From Rotaria sp. Silwood1 (taxonomy: Eukaryota; Rotifera; Eurotatoria; Philodinida; Philodinidae): 64,000 nt of DNA. Under the pieces are notes generated by a model. It had not been told where the DNA came from, searched no databases, and saw only the letters and a program-made list of their open reading frames with translations. Of this stretch, positions 10,007-21,430 are shown piece after piece. Location: NCBI GenBank assembly GCA_905250075.1, contig CAJNOP010000013.1, positions 2,648,188-2,712,187 of the forward strand, given 5' to 3'. The first letter of the stretch is position 1; each line of letters begins with the position of its first letter. The position numbers and the translations under genes were made by a program.

Positions 10007-11389
10007 TGTATTTGTGAAAATGAATGATGATGAATGAATGAATGAATAGAAAAAAAAAACAAAATCTTTTATGATTGCTCTCAGCAGGAATAAGTAAAAT
10101 ACAATATGATTTCACATGACATTGTCCTCTTCAAATAAAATTAACTAAGCTTTTGAAAACATATTTTCTTTTTGTGCTTGAAAGAATAATATATTTTATT
10201 TTAAAATGATTCCATCAATACTTCATACAGAAAATTTCAAGTTTGATAAATTATGTTTTACTATATTATCTTATTTAATATCTTATTTTTGGTTCAAATC
10301 ATTTAGAAAGAAACAAATCAATGAAAAAATTTTTTTTTTGTTTATCAAAGAGAACAAAAATTATTTCCAAAGAGTTAAATATGAGTCCAATGTACTTGAT
10401 GCGTGTTGTGGATGTTTTCGTACAAATGGTAATGAACGTGAATTGAACACTAAAAAATTAATAAAATTAATTAATCAATGTAACTACATACAGAGTAACA
10501 CATAAATAACTAGATGATAAAAACATTTTATATCTCCAATATAATTTAATCTATTAGGGTGAAATTTTAGGGTGTATATATTACATTTGACATGTACGTG
10601 AGTAAGATCAGTTCGCCTTTGTTAGCTTGAGTCCAAGATGAATTATGATCGATGGCAATACATCTCATTATGAGCCATATAATTCAAGAAAGGAAGAAGC
10701 TTATGACTCGGCAAATCTATCATTATGTTGTTTTTCAAGTGACTTGAAAAGCATACAAGTAAAACGGAATAAATTTGATTTCTCATGGGTTTCTCATCTA
10801 TTCGAGATATGAAGCTTTCAAAAACAAATAGACCCTTTTCTATGAATAGTGTATATAGAATGCATTTTTTTAAAAGATTTATAACACTAAGAGACTTTGA
10901 TCAAAACTTATGAATCTTTTATCGAAGTTAATGTAATTGAGTTTTCAATATACACAAAATTTGAAATCAAAATTCTAAAATACGAGTTTTCCAAAAATCA
11001 GAGAATCTAAGAGAAAAATTCGATAGCTTAGTCATATATCAATAAAAATCAATATCATTTTAGAATTCCTATAGTATCTCTAAGCAAAAACTCACTGAAA
11101 TCAGAAGGACGAGGGAACGTCTGAAGAGGTTCTCTTGTCAGGTGGAGCTAAAAGAAAATCAATGAAACTTTCACTGATAGTATATCTAAATGATTTCTAT
11201 TGTATAATAAAGGTTTTAAAGAATTTTCTTTTGTCATTGACAAGAAATAGATATTATAATGCGACTAATACTAATACAAAGCACTATCCATTGGCAGTGT
11301 TTTGATAAATAAAAATTTTAAAGAATCTTGTATCACCGAAAAAAAAAGAAACAGGTTTAAGATATAAAGTGATTTTATCATCTAGCTTT
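10007..11389. other. intergenic between two minus-strand genes
   Basis: The start is the 5' flank of the EB-module gene. A 99-codon plus-strand frame at 10206-10505 has a hydrophobic N-terminal half and a KYESNVLDACCGCFRTNG segment, but no recognised domain and no supporting structure. From 10550 onwards the sequence is unstructured AT-rich DNA. The missing last exon of NPRL2 should lie here but was not found. Confidence 0.4.
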
Positions 11390-14300
11390 TTATGCACAAA
11401 CCTGCATCTTATACTTACTGTATCCCAAACAACCTAGACTATCACCATCATTTGTACCATCACATAAATCTCGAAGTGTTGTCTGCATTTTTGATTTAGT
11501 TGTATCATTACCATTAGAACCTCCATTTGAAGAAGCATTATTATTATTATTATTCATATAAACTGAGTCATCCAGTGATATACGATAATCACGTACACGT
11601 CGTAAATAACCTTTTAACACACAATATTGTACTAATTTTCTGTATAGAAATAGAATAATAGTAAAATTAATAAATATAAAAAAAAAAAAGAACTAATTTC
11701 TATTTTTTTTTACTTTTCATCAATATTATTTGCTTTCATTTTATTAACAACATCTTTAACAAGTGAACCATGATCAAATGCACATATCATACGAAAACAT
11801 TCATAAAACGAAACACAATCTTTCGCACCTATGATCAATAAAAATATACGTGTATAATCATGATAATTAAAAATATAAAATGATGCATACCACTTCGAAC
11901 AACAAAGAATACAAGTTCTTTTTGTAATGCTAAATCTGTATAAAGTTCATGAATTTTTGGTGTTACTATATAACGATTTTTATAAGAAAATATTGGAACA
12001 AGTTTTATAACATTATGATAACTAAAAATAAGAATTTATGTATGTAGATGCTTTTTTTTTGTTGTTGTTGAAAATTCTTACATTAGATTTTGCATTGCTG
12101 CTTTAACTAAATCAAGTTCTGTATCTGTATCTTGTGAAATTTTATTCACATGTCGTAAACCATCAATACTAGCAATAACCTTTTAATAAATAAAAATATA
12201 TTTTTTTTTTTTATTTTTTTTCAAAGTCCGCGGTGCATAAGAACGCATTTCCGACCCATTTGATTTTCAAGGTCCAATTTAATTGAGTCATATATAAAAT
12301 GAAAGTCTATGAGTTTTCGGTCGTTGTGATAAGAGTTTATCTTTATAAAATACTAACTAGATTGTTAGTTATTGAAACTAGCAAGCGATGGAAGCATTCG
12401 TTGGACAGAATTACAAAACTGATGCAGAATAGCTTAAAGTTATTCTGCTAGCAGTTAGCTCAAGATAGAATCATTTATTGAAAATAATATGTTAAAGGTG
12501 ATTATAAGGTTTTGTTCCACAAAAGTATGTCATGTAGATTAGAAATTACCGTGACATTCATATTCGCCTTCATTAGATCGTTTACAAATCTTCTATTGCT
12601 TACATTTTTTCGTCTAAAATAGCCGTGTGTATTTCATTTGTCGTTGAATTATTGTGTTAATGAAAGTTCTTCCACATTTAGCTCACTGTGTAGTCAAGAG
12701 AACCTTTCAAGTGGTATAGAACGAGCTTATGTGTACGATCTAAAAATGTAAGCCACATTAAAAACAAAATCTTTACACCAATATTCTTCAGGTCTCATTT
12801 TTTAGCATTTTGAAGTAATATTCTATGGTTTTCAAGTTGAATAATATCTAGCTCGTTGGAAATAAGTACCATATTTTGTATCAAAGCACAAAAGTGAATT
12901 GACATATATTTGTTTCACACGTTTTCTTCAACTTTCACTTTTGAACAGATTTTCATCCCCTAAATACCCTTAGAGATAATGTGAAAAACTGAATTTAATC
13001 AAGACGATTCTTTTATAGTGTGATCATCTGTCTTTTTGTTTTCGAATAGCATTTGAGTTTAGAGAACTTGATCGTACAATGAAGTAGCAGGAAAATTTTG
13101 AGAAAAAATACATAAATTGACTCACACTTGTTTGCTAATTTCAAATATAATATTTATTTGACATGAAATAGGTATTATTATACTCGAAAACCATAAAATA
13201 CCAGTAACGTAATTCATTTTGTAGACTTTGAAATGTTCTATTGACTATGAAATGAACTAAGATTGAATACAACTTCATTAATACAATAATTAAACGATAA
13301 ATGAAATGCATATGGATATTTCAGACTGAAAAATGTGAGCAATGGCAGATTTGCATTTTGTTTAGTAGTTTGAAAACATTATGTAACATTAATAGTTTCA
13401 TTATGAAATATCGCATAAACAAATGGTCAACAGAATAAGTTTAAACTATTCTTCACTTTCATTTGTTTTCTATCAAACAAATGCTCACATGATTGGCTAG
13501 AGTCAAGATTTTATATATGACTCAATTAGATCAAACTTCTAAAAATCTGAAGGAGTCAAAATGAGTTCTTATTCGACTCTCGTCCTTTCTCTGACTCACT
13601 CTTTGTGTCATTTGATCCATTTGTTCAATATCATTTAAATCAATATTATTACAAAACATGGGTACATCTGATGAAGCAACTAGTGGTGGTTCAGCTCGTT
13701 GTTCAAGTAATTTTAGATTAACAAAAACTGATGAATCTATTAAAAAAAAATCAAACAAAAGAAATGTCAGTGATCTATCACATAAGAATATCATTAACAT
13801 AAAGAACATGCGATATATGGATTTCAATGAATCAAATAGAAAACCAGCAGACTAGAATTCTTTCTCCTGAGGATATATTCCTTTCTTTTATATGAAACGA
13901 GACAGTGTAAAAGAATGAGAATAACCATAGTTCTATGATATGGTTTTTTTTTAAATCACAGTGAGATAATATAAGCTTGCTTTCTTTTTTCTTCTCGGTT
14001 GTGGAAAATATTGAAAAGAAAAAAGTAGTCATTAGTAGGTACATAGTCTCTGATTTCTTTTTAAAAAATCTATCTTACACATTTTCACAGAACATTGTTG
14101 TCCATTTTCATTGATTTGTTTAACAATTGCATCCAAGGCTGGTTTTAAATGCTCTTGTTTAAGTCCTTCAGTTGTTAAAAAACAAGAATCTATCTGAAAA
14201 ATAAAATTTCGTTTGCAAAAAAAAAAGAACAGAAACAATACTAAAGAATATGCAAATTACCTCTAATGTACGTAAATATTTAGCCAATTTTCGAACAGCA

Positions 14301-14742
14301 ACTTCATATTTAAGTGCATCGGCTTGTGATGGTATTATAAAACAAGCATTAAAACGAAATTCATTACGATTATTTTTATATTTTTCTTGATCAGATATAA
14401 TCACTGGACATCCAATTAATTTTTGATCATCAATTGTTCTATATATACAACCATATCAATTAAAAACAGAAACACAATATAATTAAAATTAACATACAAA
14501 ACAATAAGTTTATCTTTTAAACTCGGTTCTGGACAAATAAAATTTCGTACGCTATGAAAGTGTCGGTCTTCACTAAAACTTGTGTGTGCTGTCTGAACAA
14601 AATTTGTATAATTGAAAAAAATATAACAAATCAATTTAGTGTTTTTTCAACTTACTTCATAATAAATATAAGCTCCTTTATAAATATCAAATTCAGAATA
14701 TTGAATAGCATAGAGTGCTGGCAACTTATGATTTGTCATCAT
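11390..14742 (-). CDS. NPRL2: NPRL2, GATOR1 complex subunit
   Basis: Nitrogen permease regulator 2-like protein. With NPRL3 and DEPDC5 it forms GATOR1, the GAP complex for Rag GTPases that restrains mTORC1 at the lysosome when amino acids are low. Nine exons: 14742-14656, 14592-14498, 14438-14261, 14193-14079, 13736-13600, 12179-12082, 12021-11891, 11828-11714 and 11639-11390. Recognisable blocks are YSEFDIYKGAYIYYE, KLIGCPVIISDQEKY, KLLEQRAEPP, ASIDGLRHVNKIS, TPKIHELYTDLALQKELV and DEKKLVQYCVLKGYLRRV. Read as shown it has 401 residues (human is about 380). It carries an Asn/Gly/Ser-rich insert where vertebrates have a short loop. The C-terminus is odd: a strong donor (GTAAGTAT, exon end 11419) lies 29 bases before the stop, and the usual final helix ending DPNIIICWK is not in this frame. 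Intron 5 is 1.4 kb and holds a repeat element. Confidence 0.93.
12280..13528. mobile_element. inverted-repeat element in NPRL2 intron 5
   Basis: Bases 12280-12300 and 13508-13528 are exact reverse complements over 21 positions (core TTGAGTCATATATAAAAT), with weaker matching for about 20 more bases outward. The 1.25-kb element nearly fills the one long intron of NPRL2, whose other introns are 60-350 bases. No transposase frame is present. It is probably a non-autonomous DNA transposon that inserted into a formerly short intron. Confidence 0.65.
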
Positions 14743-16069
14743 GATCTGTTTGAAATCTAAAAAAAAAGACAAAAAATAATTAGTCACGTATGTATCTCAT
14801 CTATAGATTGCATGACTAATTTTATTAAAATAATCATATATTATATTTTCGAAGGAAATTCAAGAATTTTCATTTTCACGACATCCTTATCTATCATATT
14901 TGTTGTGTCAACTATTCTTTCAAATAAGCAATTAAGCATATTTAATAGACCTTGTATATCTTTATGAAAAACTCATAAAAACTTTTAAAAAAGTTGACAA
15001 GCGTAATTTGCCAAGAGCTATTCATGTAAATAGAAAAAAAATTCATTTTACTAAATGAATTAGTTTTTTTGTTTAATAACAAAAAATCTATATCAATATT
15101 TACAAAAAAAACTACATATAGAATTTCTCTGATATAGATAATTAAGATTTTCTCGTCTCGTTATTTAAATAAGTAGGCATTAATATATATATATATATTT
15201 TTTTTTTTCGATAAAAAATGAAAGTTAAATGGAAAATATATATTTGATAGATTCTTTTTTCTTTTGAAGACTTTAGTTGTCATTCTCTCAGAAAATATTA
15301 GCCGAGAGTACTTCTTTAATAGGCTTATACCATTAATCTAATCAATATTTGAAGATTATTATGAATCAAAAAGACATACTGCCGATGCATAATAATAAAA
15401 AGCACCTGCTCAGACTCTCATCATATACATGTATATTTTATCTATAAAAAAGAATAAGATTGACTAGCGTCTTTATTTATCAAAGACGTTCATTAATGAA
15501 CATATTTTTCTTGATGTTTCATTATTATTTTTTTTTTATATGAATATAATGAGATATGACTGATAGTGATAAGGGTAAGATTGTCAAAAGCAAATTTACA
15601 AGACTGCTATGATCGAATGTCATTTTTTTTTCTTTTACTAACATTTTATAGAAAAAGAACTAGACGTTTCTTTCCTATTAAAATAGCACCTAATTTATGT
15701 GTCTACTCGATTTTTTTTCAGTTTTTTTTCTTGACACAAAGGAAACCGGATAAGATGGGTAGAAGATAATAATTCCTTCCTCTTATTTGTTTACTCTGTT
15801 CAAGGCACACATCAATTATTTATACATGCTGTCTTTCTTTTATCTTTATTGTTTTCTACAAAAAAATAATAGTAAAGAAACAAATTCGCATCTACACATT
15901 ATCGTATACTCATGTTAGATTAAAAAATTTATGTCATATGTCTAATGTAATTATGTAGTAGTTGTAACAATTTTTGTGAATTATCAATGGAAAAATTTTG
16001 TGGTCTTTGTGTGTGTATGTAAGTGTGTATGTGCGTTTTGATTTGTTGATTATTATAGATATAATAATT
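14743..16069. other. shared upstream region of NPRL2 and the GPCR gene
   Basis: About 1.3 kb between two divergently transcribed genes. It is very AT-rich, with homopolymer runs and a TATATA tract near 15184-15198. It presumably carries both promoters and 5' untranslated regions. TATTATAG at 16051-16058, just before the GPCR start, could be an acceptor of a 5'-UTR intron. No other feature was recognised. Confidence 0.4.
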
Positions 16070-17409
16070 ATGTGGAATGTCACACTAATTCAATGTGATA
16101 ATTGTTTAACATGTTCATCTAATACACGAGAACCTTATCGTACAATAACATTAATATTATTACGTATTTATCCAATATTATTTATATTTATTGGTACGGT
16201 TGGTAATTTACTTTCTGTTTATGTTGTACTTCGTTCTAAACTTCGACGTCATTCAACATTTATTTATTTAGCTTTTTTATCTATTGTTGATCTTATTGTT
16301 TTATATACATTTTGTGTTAATTTTATATTTCATGCATGGTTTAATATTGATTTACAACAAGTATCATTAATAGCATGTAAAATATTTTCGTTTTCAATTT
16401 ATTTTTTTCCACAAACAAGTGCATGGATATTAACAGCTGTATCAATTGATCGTGTATTTGCTTTAACTCGTGGTATACGAAAAACTCGTAAAATACGTTT
16501 AACTTATTTTATGTTAGGAATCATATTTCTTACACTTTTTCTTCTTAATATACAATTTTTGTTCTATGAAAATAATTATAAATTTTCACAAAAAATAAAT
16601 AATAGTTCAACAAACAATATTGTATATCGAATTGTTGATACCGATATGGATATTAATGTTGTTCAATGTTCATCAGAATATAGTGATAAATATAAAGAAT
16701 TTTATGAAAACATTTGGGTTTATGTTGATGCTATAGTTAATGTTTATTTACCATTTACCCTAATGTTTCTATGTTCAACACTTATATTTATCAATGTTCT
16801 ACGAACAATGAGTAATGCAAATAACTCAAATAAACGTTTAGTTGCAAGAAGTTTAAGTATAATGCTTCTATCAATTAACACAATGTTTGTTTTATTAACT
16901 GGTCCTATTGTTTTATATTTAATGTTTGAGAAAAGAACATTTTCTTCTGCAACTTATCAATGTAATACTAAAGTTAAAGCTAAAAATAAAATGATTAAAT
17001 TACTATTTATTATTCTAATGAATGCTAATCATACAGGTAATATACTCGTTTATTGTTTAACTGGTACAGAATTTCGTACACAATTATTTTATGTTCTCGG
17101 TAAACATAACCAATATCAACAAACAAATTCTTCAAAACAAGGAACCCTAACTTTAAATAAAGATAGTGTATCTCAAACATCAAGTCGAAAACAATATTAT
17201 TGTACTTTAACAACAAGAACAAGACTTATAAAAGTAAAAAAAAACACAATTCGAACTTAAGTTTTTAAATTATACTTTATTTATAGATGGACGAAAATAT
17301 TTTTGATGATGATCAATTAGTACAGAGATGTTTATCACGAGATGATAAAAATAATATTATTTTAAAAACCAAACAACAAATACAATCAAAAACTGCTGCA
17401 AATGTTTAA
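16070..17409 (+). CDS. orphan class A (rhodopsin-like) G protein-coupled receptor
   Basis: Two exons, 16070-17233 and 17287-17409, joined across a 53-base intron, give 428 residues. Seven membrane segments lie at about 31-54 (with GTVGN), 65-86 (LSIVD), 101-132, 145-167, 222-246, 258-284 and 309-331. C103 at the top of TM3 and C200 in the second outer loop can form the class A disulfide. The DRY box is DRV (127-129). TM7 has NHTGNILVY in place of NPxxY. Asn residues in N-x-S/T context lie near the N-terminus (N3, and further ones in loop 2). The pattern fits peptide-type invertebrate receptors; the ligand is unknown. The start was placed at 16070 because the frame upstream (from 15998) reads through GT-rich repeat sequence. 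The second exon adds an acidic tail (MDENIFDDDQLVQRCLSRDD); without splicing the frame stops at 17260. Confidence 0.85.
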
Positions 17410-20400
17410 TTAATATATATATATAGATATGCGTATACTGGTTTAAACAGGGATATATTCATAGTATTATCTTCCTTTTATGTTTAAAATATGAGCAAGA
17501 AAATAACGATCTCAAGCTGAGTAATGAACATGTGTTCAGCCTCGCATATGAGACTTATTATTAGTCTGCTGTTTTCTTTCCATGCATTGCTTTTCTATTA
17601 CTATTATTCTTGTTCATTTGGTGTAATACCTGCATGTGTCTAGAAATTATTTTTTATGTGAACAATTGAATGAATGTATTGAATACAATAATAAATCATT
17701 AACGATATTTTTAATCTCAAAATGAATTTATAAATCTAGAGTGAAAACTTAGCCGGAAAACATTTTATTAATAAACTTATCTCGATACTAAAACAAAAGC
17801 GATAATATATTTTTGTTTTCTAGATCAGTTTAACGTTAGTTTATATATTTTAATGAACTAAGAATATTTCAACTATGATAAATAAGACAAATTAACCAAT
17901 AGCCTTAATATGTTTTGTATACTATAAAAAATTATTCCTCTAGGCTAAAATTAGCAAACACAACAGATAAATCATATTTAACTCTATTACTAAAATTATG
18001 CAGCTCATTTTTCTAAGTTGATTCATTCTTCTATTTTTTATGATTTAGGAATAAAAAAGAAAGTTTCTATACAAAAATATCATTCATTTTGAAACGACTT
18101 TATTATAACTGAACACATAATATAAACTCTGTAGTCCATTGAAGAACATAGTTTATTTTGCTTTAAAATTGATGTATCTATAGTCCGATTAGTATTTTAT
18201 TTTTATTTTCAGTTTGATGTTAATTATTTGCTTGCGATTCTTTTTTTAAAATTTATACATCTTACTCTAGCTATTGAAACATTATTATTACAGCATGTCA
18301 TTGATAATAATTAACGATACTTCTTTCCCTGTCTGAACATGAAAATCAACATTTTATCAATACTTTGTATTTATTTGATGTATATACACTTTGAAGTAGT
18401 CTCTCTAGATCTGCAAAAAACACAAACTGCTTTTGACAGCGTTTTGACCTAGAAAAGAACCATCTTCGTGACCTCTCATTTCTGAAAAACTCGACTTTTT
18501 ACGCTTTTTTCTTTTCAAAATATTCTCTCTTTGTCTTTAATCTGCTTGTAGCTATCTTATTTTTAGCATAAGATTATATTAAGATCGCCTGAGACATTGT
18601 TTCACTTAAATTTGAGATAGCTCATCCAGTTTATTCGACATACAATCAATATGACGGGATCGAAAATTTTTAACTTAAGACTTATTTTTAGTAGTATTGG
18701 TTGTTTTTTTATATTTGTGGCAATTCTTAACTATTGGTCGAGAATCTTCCGAATGGTTTACTCTTAGTTACTAATTCATTCGATGACAATTTCATTTCTT
18801 CTATTAGTAATAAACGAGAGGTATAATCAGCAAGAAGTATATTATTCACGCATGTTTGATTATAGATACCTTGCAGGCATAAAAAGAAGTACTCTCTGGA
18901 TGTAGAAAACTATCTTATCAAATGTGCAATAGTCGAAAACTTAGAAAAGTCATAAATAGAAAAGAAAGAAGATGAATATTTAGGAGAAAGTCAATATTGA
19001 ATTGTATTTAGCGTCTTTTTTAGATCATATTTTATACAAAACAAGTGTTGTTTCGCTCCATTTCTTCGACATGCTGAAAGGCATCGACCTGAAACTGTGC
19101 TCACATACATTAGTCACTATTTGACGCAGGTTGCTATTTTTAACTTCAACAACTATTGCTCTAGTGTTTTTTGGCAGCTTCAACAAAATTTCTCCTTGTA
19201 AAAAAGAAATAAACAAGCTTGTTTTAGAATGTGCCTTGCATTTTGACATTTCTGTTGAGAGGTCAAACAATAGAAGGAAACAAAAAGAATATATTCACCT
19301 CAAATAGTGTCGAGTACGTGTAGAAAAAACTTTTGACTCTATTGAACCTATTATCTTGGGGAAATGAAAATGAATAGAGGGGTCATTTTGACCTATCATG
19401 AACCGAATACCTCTTACTAGGCAGCATTTCGAAACATTGAGTCTAGTACAAATTTTTCCTCTACTCTTCAAGATTTATTTGACCTGAAAGTTTCAAACTT
19501 TTTTTTTGATAAGTTGTTCTCCAGAAAACTCCAGAAAGAAGTGGAGTACTCTTGAAATAACGAATCAAGGTATTACAACTAACATTTAATAAGTCAACAT
19601 GAAACTAAAATTAATTCGAACAGATGTTGAAACTTCGAAAAATAAAACAATTGAATAACGAACATTTTCAATTGATTCATTGCTTTCAAACAAAAAGTTA
19701 ATGGATTTTAAGTTATCGACCATGCTGATTTTGAATATGACAACGAGAAATCTTCTTAGGTCATCAGATGCAGAGTATAAAGTATATTGAATTGTCGAGA
19801 AAAAAGGTAACTTTGTTTATTTCGAATCGTGCTTTTTTTGCAGAAAATACATCCATTTTAATTATTATAAAAGATTCACTGTGAAAATCTTTAAGATGAT
19901 GTCATTTTACTTAAAATTCATTTTTGAAAAACAGACAAGATTATTATCTTACAGACAACTTGGTATGCTTTATAATCTTAGTAGATCCAGAACAACTTTG
20001 GGAAAATGTTTGTTAGTATAAAGAACTAGCATATGGCGACCTAAGAAGATTTTTTATTATCGGGGTTAGCATGGTCGGTAGTCTACAATCTAGTAGTTTT
20101 TGATGAGAAAGCGATTGGTCAGTTGAAAATATTCCTTCGAGCGATTAAAATCAGAATACAAATGTATTCGATCTAAAGATATGTAGAACGTCCTTTAGGT
20201 CCGATAGTCGGAACCAGAGGAAAGAGAAATGGTCAAAATCGGAACTACAAGAAAAAAAAGTTGTCCTACTCGGAATTGAACATTATAGTTTAGTATCTTA
20301 TTATTTTACTCAAACTATCTTATAAGTCATAGCATAATTCACGAGAGACGACCAAAAAAAAAGGAACTAATCGTCGACTAAATACATAAAAAAACGAGTA

Positions 20401-21430
20401 TTGAAGGACATTATTCAATGTAGTATGATTAAGTTCTGAAATATTTTTCTCCAGATAGGATTCCAAAAAATTAAAATCACAGGAACCAGATTAGATCTGT
20501 CGAGGTGATGGCTGGGAACATTTAAAAAGAAGTAGCGGGACAACAAGAAAAATGTTATTGGAACCGCTACAAAAGAAACTACCGTAACTGAAAACACTAA
20601 AACAGAAATTACTGGAATGATTAAAAAAAGAAGTTATCGACAATACGATTAAAAAAACTTTATCCTACGCATTTCTACTTCGGTACTACAGCTTTAATTA
20701 TCATTGAAAGAGAACATAACGAGTAATATGTTTATCTCTACAAAAAAGACAAAGCATTAAATAGTTCTCAAATAATTTCAGAACTTCGTGGGTAAACGTA
20801 TCAAATACCATTGTTGTATAAAATTAAAAAATCTTTATCGTTTCGAAAAAATTATAAATAAAATTAAATTAAAGATTACGAAAGAATTTCAACCAACACC
20901 ATAGGAAGGAAATATTTCTTAAAAAAAAAAGAGAGACATTTGTGTAAATCAACTTTTATTGAAACAAATATAGCATTTACGAGACAATACAAGAGATGAC
21001 TAAAGACACATATAATATATCATTCAATAGATTACTATAATACAATAACAAAAAGAAAAGAAGACAGTTAGATCGCGAAAGACCTGAACATAAACATTCA
21101 AAAACAAAAATTTTTAATACAATAAATTCTGGTAGATATACCTGAGGAACGTCAAACACACAAACCGGTTAGTGTTCTTATTGAAGACTTTATTTTAATA
21201 ATCAAGAATAAAAATGAAGATTAAGTACTTGATTTGTTTTTTGTTTCTTTTACAATATTCACACTTTTGAGATACAAAAAAAGAAGAAAACTGTTTGAGA
21301 AACCGGATTTAATTAAACATCAATAATAAGCAAAAAAATAAAACATATATATATATACATGAGATAATACTTATAATTATTGCACGTTGATACAAACAAC
21401 ATCAGCAACAAAAAAAAAAAAATTTTGCTT
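17410..21430. other. 4-kb gene-free region with old repeats
   Basis: No convincing coding frame on either strand. Bases 18430-19555 resemble the 6.0-6.9 kb element cluster at low identity: GACCTGAAAGTTTCA near 19480 matches CCCTGAAAGTTTCA near 6819, and TTTTGACCT followed by AGAAA occurs near both left ends. A foldback element lies at 19714-20083. The rest is unstructured AT-rich DNA. The end nearest 21430 should hold the 3' end of the IP6K transcript. Confidence 0.45.
19714..20083. mobile_element. foldback element with TATCGACCATGCT arms
   Basis: The left arm 19714-19770 contains TTATCGACCATGCT and, further in, AATCTTCTTAGGTC. The right arm 20030-20083 contains the reverse complements of both, in the matching order. 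The interior is about 260 bases and non-coding. A related, more decayed copy with TTATCGATCATGCTAATTTC lies near 53530-53600, inside an intron of the coactivator gene. Confidence 0.55.

Noticed and set aside
10206..10505. 99-codon plus-strand frame
   Set aside because: No domain, mixed codon bias and an odd hydrophobic start; the only support is length. Mentioned in the intergenic entry.
15998..16069. Upstream start for the GPCR
   Set aside because: The added residues (MWSLCVYVSVYVRFDLLIII) come from a GT-rich simple repeat and an intron-like stretch; the downstream ATG gives a normal extracellular N-terminus.
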